A DNA stretch of 54,910 nucleotides from positions 1 to 54,910 of the forward strand of contig JAEEVK010000009.1 of the NCBI GenBank assembly GCA_016287095.1, given 5' to 3'. This document shows positions 30,427 through 39,711 of the stretch, in pieces; the first letter of the stretch is position 1, and every line of letters starts with the position of its first letter. Below the pieces are notes generated by a model. That model ran no database searches, was not told where the DNA came from, and saw nothing but the letters and a program-made list of their open reading frames with translations. Source of the DNA: Lachnospiraceae bacterium (GTDB lineage Bacteria; Bacillota; Clostridia; Lachnospirales; Lachnospiraceae). Both the position numbers and the translations under genes were made by a program.

Positions 30427-31860
30427 ATGGTACATATTATGGGGATGTTCGGCAAAAAGACTGTAAAAGATGATCAAAGCGAAAGAATCGCTGAGCTTGA
30501 GAAACAGCTTAAGGAATATAAGGATAAGCTCGCTTTGAGTGAATATGAGCTTGAAACCGTTAACCGTTGTGCTCATCTCGGACTTTGGACAGTAAAATTT
30601 GATGAAACCGGTAATATGGTTAAAATCAATTTTACTGATGAATTCAGGAAGCTGCTTGGTGGTTATTCAATTGAGGAACTTAAAAATGATGTAGTATCAT
30701 TATCGGGTATCATGCATCCTGATGATTCAGAGGCTGTAAATGGGTTGTATGCAGCTGCAGTAATGGATAAGACCGGAAGGACTAAGTATGATATCGAATA
30801 TCGTTTGCTGACTAAACAGGGAAAATACAAGTGGTTCCATGCGGCCGGAGAATGCATAAGGGATTATGAAGGAAATCCGAAGGCTTTTATCGGCACATTC
30901 CATGATATAGATCAGGCTAAGCAGAATGAAGAATCAGTAAGATATAATAATGTCAGACGCATGGCACTTGACAGACTTATGGAGGAAGGCAGCTGGAGCG
31001 TAGATCTTACACAGTATGCTATGGATGATACCCAGTCTCCATGTACTTATAACAGGCAGTTAAAGCGCATACTCGGTTTTGAAGATAATGATCCTGATTT
31101 CCCTGATACTGTAGGTGCATATGGAGCAAGAATTCATCCGAAGGATCTTCAGATAGCATTTGATGCCAGGGATAACCATTTTGAAGATCCGACAAAGCCG
31201 GTTGTTGATAAAGAGTTCCGTATGAAGAGAAAGACCGGAGAGTATATCTGGGTACGTGCGAGAAATACCATAGTGCGTTCGGATGACGGTATGCCTCAGA
31301 TGATGGCCGGTACCATCCTTGATATAACCAAGGAAAAGGAAAACCAGATCAAGTTCAAGGAAGAGATGACACCCAGTATCGAGGCATTGAGAAAGGGTAT
31401 TGCCGAGATTTCAAAGACTGTTGATATAGCAGCACAGCAGATGACAGAAGTTGCAGATAAACAGAGTGAGGTTAATGAATCTGCAAAGGGTATCGAGAAA
31501 TCCGTTAAGGCTTCAAAGAATGTCTTAGGCTCCATCGAAGGTATAGCGAGCCAGACGAATCTCCTTTCACTTAATGCAAGTATAGAGGCAGCACGTGTAG
31601 GTGAGGCCGGACGTGGTTTCGGTGTAGTAGCTAAAAACGTTCGTGAACTTTCCGATTCTACAAAAAAGACCACAGAGCATATCGCAGAAATCCTTAACGG
31701 CATGAATGATTCCGTAAAGGATATCCAGGATAAGATTTCTACAATCAATGACAGTATCCAGTCTGAAAAGAGTGAGATGGAGCTTATAGATGCCACCGTA
31801 CAGCAGCTCTATGCGGCAGCTGATGAGATAGCAAGGATGGCAGCCGAACTTTACAAATAA
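30427..31860 (+). CDS. Soluble PAS-PAS methyl-accepting chemotaxis protein
   Basis: About 471-477 residues with no transmembrane helix, so a cytoplasmic chemoreceptor. Short coiled coil (about 17-45), two PAS_3-type domains (about 45-165 and 180-305; the PAC ends read [11 protein letters not shown] and [11 protein letters not shown]), then a short MCP signalling hairpin of about 150 residues whose tip contains [34 protein letters not shown], the CheA/CheW contact. It probably senses redox state, oxygen or a small cytoplasmic ligand. In-frame ATGs at 30427, 30439 and 30445 are all poor in RBS; the third (MFGKKT) gives the most family-like N-terminus. A GCAGGC/GCCTGC hairpin (30393-30424) precedes the start. 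No chemotaxis operon is adjacent. Confidence 0.85.
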   Translation: MVHIMGMFGKKTVKDDQSERIAELEKQLKEYKDKLALSEYELETVNRCAHLGLWTVKFDETGNMVKINFTDEFRKLLGGYSIEELKNDVVSLSGIMHPDDSEAVNGLYAAAVMDKTGRTKYDIEYRLLTKQGKYKWFHAAGECIRDYEGNPKAFIGTFHDIDQAKQNEESVRYNNVRRMALDRLMEEGSWSVDLTQYAMDDTQSPCTYNRQLKRILGFEDNDPDFPDTVGAYGARIHPKDLQIAFDARDNHFEDPTKPVVDKEFRMKRKTGEYIWVRARNTIVRSDDGMPQMMAGTILDITKEKENQIKFKEEMTPSIEALRKGIAEISKTVDIAAQQMTEVADKQSEVNESAKGIEKSVKASKNVLGSIEGIASQTNLLSLNASIEAARVGEAGRGFGVVAKNVRELSDSTKKTTEHIAEILNGMNDSVKDIQDKISTINDSIQSEKSEMELIDATVQQLYAAADEIARMAAELYK

Positions 31861-31879
31861 TACTAAGTATAAGGTTTTA

Positions 31880-31906
31880 TCATTCTGGGTATAGCGAAGT
31901 ATCTTG
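31880..31906 (+). repeat. Dispersed repeat copy (TCATTCTGGGTATAGCGAAG)
   Basis: Degenerate copy of the TCATTCTGAGCG...GCGAAGAATCT element, 20 bases after the chemoreceptor stop. Confidence 0.45.
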
Positions 31907-31930
31907 TTGTTTTAGATTTAAAGATAATAA

Positions 31931-31977
31931 AAGGATGTGAACTTGGATTATATCCCATGTTCACATCCTTATTTTTT
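31931..31977. terminator. Terminator between converging genes
   Basis: AAGGATGTGAAC (31931-31942) / GTTCACATCCTT (31959-31970), a 12-bp perfect stem followed by ATTTTTT on the plus strand. Confidence 0.9.
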
Positions 31978-31985
31978 GTCAGAAA

Positions 31986-33605
31986 TCAAAGTTCTGTAAA
32001 ATCGTTTAACTTGGACTTAGCAGAAATATATATTACTGCGGTTGACAGCATTTCGATGATGCCGAGAACTGAACTGATAATACTCATTACCTGTGCCTTT
32101 GTGCTCCAGACACTGTTTATAATAGTTTCGGTAAACTGTCTTGGAAGATCCTTGTCTATCTTACTGATACCGCTTTCCCTGAAGTACTCAAGCAGGTAAT
32201 CTGATACAAGATTCTTTAACTTGGTGCTGCCCATAACACCCTGCATACCGATAATGCCGATAATAGAAAGAACAACTCCGAGGATCAGAATAACTGAAGG
32301 GAAGATTGAAAATCTTCTGGGATTTGCTTCGTTAGTGATGCAGTATCTGATATTCTTGAGGTTTCTGGACTGTATTGAGTAATACTTTATTCCAAGAACC
32401 AAAGCTAAGATAGAAACAGCAAATGTTACAAAAAGGACTATTGTTCCGTAATTATCCATTGAAACGCCGGACTGTAACACAGCGACAATACCAAGCAGAA
32501 GGATCAGGATGATAAGTCCGAATGCTATACACCAGAGAACAAGCATTGTGATTGCAACACCGCTACCGATACTCAAACCTGAAGTAGAAGGAAGAGTATT
32601 GTTTTTCTTGGACTTTAATCCGGAAGCAAATGTTATCCAGGCGCCTATACATAAAAGAATGTACAGAGGATGGATAAGATCCCAGACACTGGTCATGGTA
32701 ACACAGAAAAATACAAGCAGTGCACTGACTGAAATCGCATATAACAAAACAGGCATCGAGCACATGAAATCACGTGCAGCCACAAATTTAGGCGAAGACA
32801 TATATTTCTTAAGTCTTTCATCATCGCTCATGTAGACCTGCTGGCCATAATATGAAGGCGGAGCCTGATTATATGAGTTAGCATAAGGATTACCCTGGTA
32901 CTGATAACTCTGCTGTTGCTGAGGAGCCTGTCCGTACTGACCGGGAGCACCATATTGATTTTGAGCTCTCTGGGCTGCGTACTGATTATTCGGAGATACC
33001 TGGGGCTGACCATATTGGGGAGCCTGTCCGTATTGACCCTGGGGAATATTCTGCGCAAACTGACCATTGGGTGCCTGATTGAACTGACCGCCCTGAGGTA
33101 TATTCTGAGCGAACTGTCCCTGAGGCTGACCTGCAGGAGCCTGCTGAGGAGCATACTGCTGATAGTACTGATTAGCTCTGTTGTTAGCATTTTGAGCAGC
33201 AGCCATAGCACCGGCATGAGCGGCTGCAGCAGCGGCAGCTGCCTGAGCCTGGGCATTTTCAGCCTCTTGCTGGGCTATCCTTGCTTTTATAGGATCAATC
33301 TGAGGTTCTGCAGCCGGAGCAGGATTATTGACAGGAGCCTGCTGTGTACCGTTTATAGTGGCATCAGCAGCAGCCGCAGCATTTGCAATGGTAGCATCTG
33401 CCTGAGCTACAGCCTGGTCAAAACTGGCATCGGCTGTGGGTGCAGCGTTTATTGGAGCCACATCCATTATCGGAGTTACTGTGCTTTCGATGGGAGCTGC
33501 TTCAGCTATGGGTGATATTTCAACCTGTGGCTGGACTGAAGTTTGCTTCTGACAGTCACATATTTCGCCGTCTTTTAGCAGCTTACCGCAATTTGTACAA
33601 AACAT
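31986..33605 (-). CDS. Zinc-ribbon membrane protein with long low-complexity region
   Basis: 539 residues. N-terminal zinc ribbon: CTNCGK (3-8) and CDCQ (16-19). Residues 20-110 are Ala/Pro/acidic; 111-270 are rich in Gln, Ala, Asn, Gly, Pro and Tyr, with the unit GQFAQNIPQG present twice, an intrinsically disordered prion-like stretch. The C-terminal 250 residues carry about five hydrophobic helices (starts near 292, 318, 350, 385 and 432) with a large polar segment before the last pair. No enzyme motif. The RBS AAGGAGG is strong. It lies 54 bases downstream of the acyl-CoA synthetase on the same strand, behind a small hairpin at 33626-33650. Zinc-ribbon/disordered/TM proteins are common in Lachnospiraceae but uncharacterised. 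Confidence 0.75.
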   Translation of the reverse strand: MFCTNCGKLLKDGEICDCQKQTSVQPQVEISPIAEAAPIESTVTPIMDVAPINAAPTADASFDQAVAQADATIANAAAAADATINGTQQAPVNNPAPAAEPQIDPIKARIAQQEAENAQAQAAAAAAAAHAGAMAAAQNANNRANQYYQQYAPQQAPAGQPQGQFAQNIPQGGQFNQAPNGQFAQNIPQGQYGQAPQYGQPQVSPNNQYAAQRAQNQYGAPGQYGQAPQQQQSYQYQGNPYANSYNQAPPSYYGQQVYMSDDERLKKYMSSPKFVAARDFMCSMPVLLYAISVSALLVFFCVTMTSVWDLIHPLYILLCIGAWITFASGLKSKKNNTLPSTSGLSIGSGVAITMLVLWCIAFGLIILILLLGIVAVLQSGVSMDNYGTIVLFVTFAVSILALVLGIKYYSIQSRNLKNIRYCITNEANPRRFSIFPSVILILGVVLSIIGIIGMQGVMGSTKLKNLVSDYLLEYFRESGISKIDKDLPRQFTETIINSVWSTKAQVMSIISSVLGIIEMLSTAVIYISAKSKLNDFTEL

Positions 33606-33659
33606 TTTGCAACCTCCTTTTTATTTTGTGTTGGCATGATTGTAACACAATCCCGCCTG

Positions 33660-35294
33660 TCATCCTTTATTTTGGGCAGCTACTAAGCTTTCGCCGCCAT
33701 ACATCTTTCTAAGCTTGGGTTTCTCAATCTTTCCGGTAGGATTTCTGGGTATCTCATTAAATATGATATGATGAGGACGCTTATACCTGGGCAGTTTGAG
33801 ACAGAACTCATTAACCTCATCCTCGGTGAGAGAGAAGCCTTCCTTGACTTCGATAACAGCCAGAGTGGTCTCTCCGAGACGCTTGTCAGGTACACCGATA
33901 ACGGCAACATCCTTAACAGCATTGTTTGTTCTTATGAAATCCTCTATCTGTACGGGGTAAATGTTCTCGCCGCCGCTGATTACGACATCCTTCTTTCTGT
34001 CTACGAGGAAGATGAAACCATCCTCATCCTCCATAGCCATATCACCTGTATAAAGCCATCCGTCGGCAAGTACTTCGCTTGTAGCCTTAGGATCGTTGTA
34101 GTAGCAGGTCATGACGCCGGGGCCTTTAACAGCCAGCTCACCGACTTCGCCGCGTTTAACTTCAACTCTCTTTTCATCGACGATCTTAGTTTCCCAACCA
34201 TAACCGGCTTTACCGATAGCACCGACCTTATTGATATTACCGACACCGAGATGTACACAGCCGGGTCCGATGGACTCTGACAGACCATAGTTTGTATCAT
34301 AATCATGATGAGGGAATATCTTAAGCCATCTGTTGATCAAGCTCTGAGGTACGGGCTGAGCACCTATATGCATCAGTCTCCACTGATCGAGCTTGTAATC
34401 GGCAAGCTTAACATCGCCCCTGTCTATAGCATCGAGGATATCCTGTGCCCACGGTACCAGGAGCCAAACGATGGTACACTGTTCATCGGAAACAGCCTTT
34501 AAAATGGTAGCAGGCTTTGTACCCTTAAGAAGTACGGACTTTGCACCAACCAGGAAACTGCCGAACCAGTGCATTTTAGCACCTGTATGATACAAGGGAG
34601 GGATGCAGAGGAAAACATCATCATGAGTCTGTCCGTGATGGTTCTGCTCAACCTTACAGCTGTGCATCAGGCTCATATGCTTATGTAAGATAGCCTTAGG
34701 GAAACCGGTAGTACCTGATGAGAAGTAAATAGCTGCATAATCCTCGTCGGTCAACGGAATTTTTTCAAAAGAACTTGAGCAATTAGCTGTAAGTGTGTTA
34801 TAATCTTCAGCGAATGTTGGACAGTTCTGGCCAACAAAGAAGAGAAGACGTTTTTTACTGATCTCATCTGCAATCTCTTCAATACGGCCGATAAACTCGG
34901 GACCGAAAACGAGGACATCAGCCTCGGCAAGATCGAGACAATACTTTATTTCATCAGAAGCATATCTGAAATTTAACGGAACAGCCAGAGCACCGGTCTT
35001 TAAGATACCAAAGTAAATGGGCAGCCACTCGATACTGTTCATAAGCAGGATGGCAACCTTGTCATTTTTCTTGATACCGCGCTCAAGGAGCAGATTGGCG
35101 AAACGGTTAGCTTTCTCGTTAAAAACGTTCCAGGTGATTTCACGACGGTAATGAGTAGTGGGATTAGCCTCGATAAGGTTGTACTCCTTCCAGGTAACCC
35201 TTCTGTTATCAGTGACTTCCGGATTTATTTCAACCAGAGCTATCTCATTTCCGTACAGCTCACAGTTTTTATCCAGAATATCTGTAATAGGCAT
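33660..35294 (-). CDS. Acyl-CoA synthetase (AMP-forming, ANL superfamily)
   Basis: 544 residues. Activates a carboxylic acid with ATP to an acyl-adenylate and transfers it to CoA. Motifs: YFSSGTTGFPKAILH (phosphate loop), YGLSESIGPG, GDMAMED after YT, DRKKDVVISGGENIYP (hinge) and NPTGKIEKPK with the catalytic Lys near the C-terminus. No signal or TM helix. The N-terminus holds an unusual exact 20-residue tandem duplication (20-39 and 40-59) that is described as a finding. The ATG is set by CGGAGGAA. It is transcribed away from the AlaX gene, with the zinc-ribbon gene downstream. Medium-chain or aromatic acids are plausible substrates. Confidence 0.9.
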   Translation of the reverse strand: MPITDILDKNCELYGNEIALVEINPEVTDNRRVTWKEYNLIEANPTTHYRREITWNVFNEKANRFANLLLERGIKKNDKVAILLMNSIEWLPIYFGILKTGALAVPLNFRYASDEIKYCLDLAEADVLVFGPEFIGRIEEIADEISKKRLLFFVGQNCPTFAEDYNTLTANCSSSFEKIPLTDEDYAAIYFSSGTTGFPKAILHKHMSLMHSCKVEQNHHGQTHDDVFLCIPPLYHTGAKMHWFGSFLVGAKSVLLKGTKPATILKAVSDEQCTIVWLLVPWAQDILDAIDRGDVKLADYKLDQWRLMHIGAQPVPQSLINRWLKIFPHHDYDTNYGLSESIGPGCVHLGVGNINKVGAIGKAGYGWETKIVDEKRVEVKRGEVGELAVKGPGVMTCYYNDPKATSEVLADGWLYTGDMAMEDEDGFIFLVDRKKDVVISGGENIYPVQIEDFIRTNNAVKDVAVIGVPDKRLGETTLAVIEVKEGFSLTEDEVNEFCLKLPRYKRPHHIIFNEIPRNPTGKIEKPKLRKMYGGESLVAAQNKG

Positions 35295-35368
35295 TGTATG
35301 TTCCTCCGTTTTTCAATATAATGTCATTTAATACTATATCACTTTAAAGCGAAAAGGTAAAGAAGAAA

Positions 35369-36601
35369 ATGAATAAAAATCTATTTAATTCGGATGCATA
35401 TATCAGGGAAGTAATATCGGATGTCGTAAAAGTACAGAAAATACAATGGAATAACGAGGAAGTATATGAGTTTGAACTCGAAAAAACCTGCTTTTTCCCT
35501 GAACAGGGAGGCCAGACCTCGGATACCGGCAAGTTTTACGACCTGGACAGCAGTGATGTATATGAAGTATTCCATTGTTATATAAAGGATGACACGGTTT
35601 ATCACTTGGCAAGGCTCATGGATCAGGAAAGTGAAGAAAAAACAGTTTTAGAACAACCTCGAAGGATTCACGGCATGATCAACTGGGAAGAGCGCTTTGA
35701 TAAGATGCAGAACCACTCGGGGGAGCATCTGGTATCTGGCACTGTACACAGATTCTTCGGATTTGATAATGTCGGATTTGCATTAAGTGCAGATAACTGT
35801 ACCTTGGATTTTAACGGCACATTTAGCGATGAAGATATAGAGCTGATAGAAAATACCGTAAACCGTGCCGTGTTTGAGAATATCGAGGTACTGGTGCTGT
35901 ATCCTACCGATGAGGAACTCAAAAAAATAGATTACCGTAGCAAAAAAGAGCTGACAGGGCAGGTGAGGATCGTTGAATTCCCGGGATATGATGTATGTGC
36001 CTGCTGCGCACCTCATGTAAAAAGAACAGGAGAGATAGGACTTATAAAGATCATCTCAGCCGAACACTTTAAGGGCGGTACCAGGATGACAATCAGATGC
36101 GGCTACCGTGCACTAAAGGATTACAGGACCAAGCTTGAATCCTGCAGGAGCATCTCGAAGCTGCTTTCAGTACCGATAGATGATGTTGCATCCGGTACAG
36201 AGAAACTAAACGAAGACCTCAGAAAAGCCAGATTTGACTTAATCGGTCAGATGAATACGATACTGTTACTCAAGGCAAATGAGGTCATAAAAGAAGAAAA
36301 TCCCGTGATATTTATAGAAACAGCGGATATGAATGCCGCCCGTGCAACCGTAAACACTATGGTAAAACAGAGCAAGGGCCTGTGCGGCATATTTATCGGA
36401 ACAGATGAAAAAGGCTACAGTTACATAGTATCATCAATGACAACAGACTGTACAGCAGTCTTAAATAGTTTAAAAACTCAGTTGAACGCAAAGGGTGGCG
36501 GCAGCAAGAGTATGATACAGGGTAGTGTACCGTCTACTGAAAACCAAATTAGAGATTTGTTAAATAAGTTTTCAAATTTAGAAAATATTGCGCTAATATA
36601 A
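35369..36601 (+). CDS. AlaX-type alanyl-tRNA editing protein with DHHA1 domain
   Basis: 410 residues, soluble. Stand-alone relative of the AlaRS editing domain that hydrolyses Ser or Gly from tRNA(Ala). Visible: FFPEQGGQTSDTG at the N-terminus, the zinc-binding NHSGEHLVSG (HxxxH), and CCAPHVKRTGEIG (CxxxH) that complete the metal site. The C-terminal DHHA1-like part ends in GGGSKSMIQGSV, a nucleic-acid-binding signature. This is the long AlaX type. It starts 75 bases from the divergent acyl-CoA synthetase. The RBS is A-rich (AAAGG and GAAG), with ATG at 35369 as the first in-frame start. Confidence 0.9.
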   Translation: MNKNLFNSDAYIREVISDVVKVQKIQWNNEEVYEFELEKTCFFPEQGGQTSDTGKFYDLDSSDVYEVFHCYIKDDTVYHLARLMDQESEEKTVLEQPRRIHGMINWEERFDKMQNHSGEHLVSGTVHRFFGFDNVGFALSADNCTLDFNGTFSDEDIELIENTVNRAVFENIEVLVLYPTDEELKKIDYRSKKELTGQVRIVEFPGYDVCACCAPHVKRTGEIGLIKIISAEHFKGGTRMTIRCGYRALKDYRTKLESCRSISKLLSVPIDDVASGTEKLNEDLRKARFDLIGQMNTILLLKANEVIKEENPVIFIETADMNAARATVNTMVKQSKGLCGIFIGTDEKGYSYIVSSMTTDCTAVLNSLKTQLNAKGGGSKSMIQGSVPSTENQIRDLLNKFSNLENIALI

Positions 36602-36704
36602 CATTGATATTAATGTAACAAAATGATGTTGATCATGTTCGGTATGGCATAACTATAGGTTTGCATTTAGTAGAATATATTAAGTAAAAACAAAAGGAAC
36701 GAAA

Positions 36705-37274
36705 ATGAAAACACAAAAATATAAGGTAATACTCGCCTCAGCATCACCCAGACGAAAAGAAATACTCGCAAAGACCGGTATAGACTTTGAAGTACAGGTA
36801 AGTGACTGTGACGAGAATACAGATGAAAAACAGCCCGATAAGCTGGTGATGAAGCTCTCAGAACTAAAGGCAAGGGATGTAGCAGCTAAAAATCCTGATG
36901 CAATAATAATCGGTTCTGATACAGTCGTAGCCCATAAAGGACATATAATGGGAAAACCCGCAGACAGAGCGGAAGCCATAAGCATGATAAAAAGCTTTGC
37001 CGGAGACATCCATCAGGTATATACAGGAGTAACCATCATTGTACCAAACGAAAAGACCTATACATATAATGTTTGCACTGATGTCCATGTACTCCCGATG
37101 ACAGATGAAGAAATAGAACGCTACGTAGACACGGGCGAACCCATGGACAAAGCCGGAGCATATGCCATCCAGGGACTTTTCGCACCATTTATCAGTAAGA
37201 TAGATGGGGACTATTATAATGTAGTTGGACTACCTGTATCCTCTGTATATGAGATATTGAAATTGTACATGTAG
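36705..37274 (+). CDS. maf: Maf family nucleoside triphosphate pyrophosphatase
   Basis: 189 residues, the normal Maf length. House-cleaning enzyme that hydrolyses dTTP/UTP or modified nucleotides to the monophosphate; also linked to septum formation. Conserved: VILASASPRRKEIL at the N-terminus (Ser-x-x-x-Arg-Arg), SDCDENTD, IIGSDTVVAHKG, MGKPADRAEA and YTGVTI, plus the KAGAYAIQG loop. RBS AAAGGA lies six bases before the ATG. The 103 bases between alaX and maf hold no clear terminator, so the two may share a transcript, although a partial TTGATC -35-like sequence is present at 36629. A palindrome follows the stop. Confidence 0.9.
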   Translation: MKTQKYKVILASASPRRKEILAKTGIDFEVQVSDCDENTDEKQPDKLVMKLSELKARDVAAKNPDAIIIGSDTVVAHKGHIMGKPADRAEAISMIKSFAGDIHQVYTGVTIIVPNEKTYTYNVCTDVHVLPMTDEEIERYVDTGEPMDKAGAYAIQGLFAPFISKIDGDYYNVVGLPVSSVYEILKLYM

Positions 37275-37303
37275 TTATAGTATATAAAACCGAAAACTAT
37301 TAG

Positions 37304-37354
37304 ATTCTTAGTCTATGTCAACACTGCTAAAGCAGTCTTGACATGGCTCAGAAT
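37304..37354. repeat. 51-base palindromic repeat after maf
   Basis: ATTCTTAGTCTATGTCA pairs with TGACATGGCTCAGAAT with three G-U or mismatched positions, and the inner ACTGCT/AGCAGT closes the loop, so the entire segment folds as one hairpin. Its ends match the dispersed TCATTCTGAG / GAATCTTA repeat. May terminate maf transcripts. Confidence 0.6.
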
Positions 37355-37399
37355 GAAAAATAAGGAAATATGCGAACTGTACTAAAAGGTTTACTTGTA

Positions 37400-37633
37400 C
37401 AGGGAGGCAGACGGGATGTTTCCTTGAGTATTGAATAGTACAGGGAGGCGGGCACGGTGTATTCCCGGGAATGCCTCCGCGTAGCGCGATTTTTCCCGCG
37501 GGTAGAGGAATATGCCATAGGCTCTGAAAGAGACTATGACATATTCCTCTGGGAAAAGTCGACCTGTTCGGCATTCCCGGGGATATATCGTGCTTGACTC
37601 CCGTGAATATGTAACATCCCGCCTGCCTCCCGT
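37400..37633. repeat. Long imperfect palindrome (about 234 bp) upstream of recG
   Basis: Three pairs of arms nest in order: 37400-37420 with 37613-37633, 37441-37475 with 37570-37604, and 37491-37520 with 37534-37557; even the apex (CTCT-GAA-AGAG, 37522-37532) pairs. Left-arm direct copies of GTACAGGGAGGC occur at 37397 and 37437. No ORF or transposase is inside. It fills nearly all of the 383-base gap between maf and recG. Confidence 0.75.
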
Positions 37634-37657
37634 CACTCAAATACGAAAGGACTTCAT

Positions 37658-39634
37658 ATGACCCTAACTGACAACGTCAAAACCATAAAAGGCGTCGGTG
37701 ACAAAACCGTCAAGCTTTTAGAGAAGCTCGGCATCTACACAGTCTCCGACATCCTCGCACATTACCCCAGAGACTACGACGAATTTCTGATCCCTGCCCC
37801 GATAAATACGGCCCAGGAAGGAAAGATTATCGCAGTCGAAGGCGTCATCTCCAGACTGACCTCAAAGGTCGGCAGGCGTCATATTGTAACCTGCTATGTA
37901 AGCGATGCTACAGGAGCACTTAAACTCGTATGGTTTAACCAGCCGTATCTGGTAAAGCTGCTAAAGCCCGGCTACCGCTATCTGTTCAGAGGTACGGTGA
38001 AGCGTGACAACGCAGAACTTGCGATCAATCAGCCCAAGATGTACCAGCGAAATGAGTACGTCAAGCTGTTAAATAACCTCCAGCCAATATATGATCTGAC
38101 AAAAGGTATAACCAGTAACTTCATATCAAAAGCGGTTCATGAGGCACTTTCTGAGGTCGAGATAGAAGATAAGCTGCCTGCTTCATTCAGAAAAGCAAAT
38201 GATCTTATGAAATTGAGCGATGCCATAAAGATCATACATTTCCCTAAATCAAAACAGGAAGCTTTAACAGCAAGGCGCAGACTGGTATTTGACGAATTTA
38301 CCGAGTTCCTGACAGCACTGAGAGAGCTGCAGAGTAAAAAGACAGAGGAAATAAACAGATATCCGGTATCTTCATTTGCAGAATGTGATCAAATGCTTTC
38401 TAATCTGCCCTTTAAACTGACTAACGCTCAGATGAAGACCTGGAGCGACATATCAAAGGACTTGTCATCAAAGCATCTGATGTCGAGAATGGTAGAGGGA
38501 GATGTAGGCTCAGGAAAAACAGTAATAGCTATGTTAGCCATACTTGCAGTGGTAAAAGCAGGATATCAGGCTGCAGTGATGGTGCCTACCGAAGTACTTG
38601 CAAAGCAGCATTTTGAAGAATTCAATCTGAGACTAAACGAGTTCGGAGTAAAGACAGAACTGCTCGTAGGCTCTCAGACAGCAGCCCAGAAAAAGAAAAT
38701 CTATGCAAAGGCAGCATCAAAAGAGATAGATGTGATCATAGGAACACATGCATTGATCCAGGAAGGACTTGAGTTTAACTGCCTGGGACTGGCAGTCATA
38801 GACGAGCAGCACCGTTTCGGAGTAAACCAGAGAAAGACCTTAAAGGAAAAAGGCTTAAAGCCCCATATACTCTCAATGAGTGCAACTCCCATACCGAGGT
38901 CACTGAGCCTTATACTATACGGGGATATGGATTTATCTGTCATAAATGAGCTGCCGGCAGAAAGACTGCCTATAAAGAACTGTGTCGTAGACACAAGCTA
39001 TCGCCCGACAGCATTCAATTTTATAAGAAAAGAAATTAAGGATGGTCACCAGGCCTATATCATCTGCCCGATGGTAGAAGAGAGCGAGGATATGGGCGGT
39101 GAAAACGTTATAGATTACACCGAAACACTGAAGGATTACTATCAGATGGCAGCACTAAAGGCCGGTGACGGACTTGATATAAAGGTGGAATACCTGCACG
39201 GAAAGATGAAGCCTCAGGAAAAGAATGATGTCATGGAGCGTTTCGCGGCAGGTGAGATACAGGTCCTGGTATCAACTACAGTTGTAGAAGTCGGTGTAAA
39301 CGTAAAGAACGCCACGGTCATGATGATAGAAAATGCTGAGAGATTCGGCTTGGCTCAGCTGCACCAGTTAAGAGGACGTGTTGGTCGAAGCAGCCATCAG
39401 TCATACTGTATCTTTATGAAAGGCTGTGCCGGACAGGATATAGACGAGCGTCTGGACATCCTTAAAAACAATAACAGCGGATTTAAGGTAGCAGAAGAGG
39501 ATCTGAGACTCAGGGGCCCCGGAGACATATTCGGTATCAGACAGTCCGGAGAGCTTTCATGGAAGCTGGCGGACATCTACGCAGATGCGGATCTTCTGAG
39601 CCTGGCATCGGATTATGTGAAAAGTCAGAACTAA
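37658..39634 (+). CDS. recG: ATP-dependent DNA helicase RecG
   Basis: 658 residues, slightly shorter than the usual 680-690 at the N-terminus, but the wedge domain is present. Unwinds branched DNA and reverses stalled forks. N-terminal LTDNVKTIKGVGDKTVKLLEKLGI and wedge (about 60-150), Walker A EGDVGSGKTVIAM, IGTHALIQEG, VIDEQHRFGVNQR (Walker B/DEQH), SMSATPIPRSL, VSTTVVEVGVNVKNA and LHQLRGRVGR (motif VI). The RBS GAAAGGA sits just after the 234-bp palindrome. Downstream the membrane-protein operon has its own extended -10 promoter. Confidence 0.95.
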   Translation: MTLTDNVKTIKGVGDKTVKLLEKLGIYTVSDILAHYPRDYDEFLIPAPINTAQEGKIIAVEGVISRLTSKVGRRHIVTCYVSDATGALKLVWFNQPYLVKLLKPGYRYLFRGTVKRDNAELAINQPKMYQRNEYVKLLNNLQPIYDLTKGITSNFISKAVHEALSEVEIEDKLPASFRKANDLMKLSDAIKIIHFPKSKQEALTARRRLVFDEFTEFLTALRELQSKKTEEINRYPVSSFAECDQMLSNLPFKLTNAQMKTWSDISKDLSSKHLMSRMVEGDVGSGKTVIAMLAILAVVKAGYQAAVMVPTEVLAKQHFEEFNLRLNEFGVKTELLVGSQTAAQKKKIYAKAASKEIDVIIGTHALIQEGLEFNCLGLAVIDEQHRFGVNQRKTLKEKGLKPHILSMSATPIPRSLSLILYGDMDLSVINELPAERLPIKNCVVDTSYRPTAFNFIRKEIKDGHQAYIICPMVEESEDMGGENVIDYTETLKDYYQMAALKAGDGLDIKVEYLHGKMKPQEKNDVMERFAAGEIQVLVSTTVVEVGVNVKNATVMMIENAERFGLAQLHQLRGRVGRSSHQSYCIFMKGCAGQDIDERLDILKNNNSGFKVAEEDLRLRGPGDIFGIRQSGELSWKLADIYADADLLSLASDYVKSQN

Positions 39635-39643
39635 AAAATATAC

Positions 39644-39673
39644 TTGCGGTTTTAAGGTGAAGTATGCTATAAT
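39644..39673 (+). promoter_or_regulatory. Extended -10 promoter of the GT-C membrane-protein operon
   Basis: TTGCGG (39644-39649), 18-base spacer, TGC-TATAAT (39665-39673), about 39 bases before the ATG. Confidence 0.65.
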
Positions 39674-39711
39674 AAAGTGTTGAATTTTGTCCGAATAGGA
39701 GAAAAAACAAG

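Noticed and set aside
30330..30430. Cyclic-di-GMP riboswitch before the chemoreceptor
   Set aside because: A GCAGGC/GCCTGC hairpin and GACGAAG resemble parts of GEMM, but the conserved core and tetraloop receptor are absent.
33000..33200. CRISPR-like short repeats
   Set aside because: Repeats are in frame, of uneven length and encode the Gln/Gly-rich unit of the zinc-ribbon protein; no spacers and no cas genes.
32916..33515. Long plus-strand frames within the low-complexity part of the zinc-ribbon gene
   Set aside because: Composition (Leu/Ser-rich) mirrors the Gln/Ala/Pro-rich minus-strand protein; no RBS and the minus frame has a zinc ribbon, RBS and terminator.
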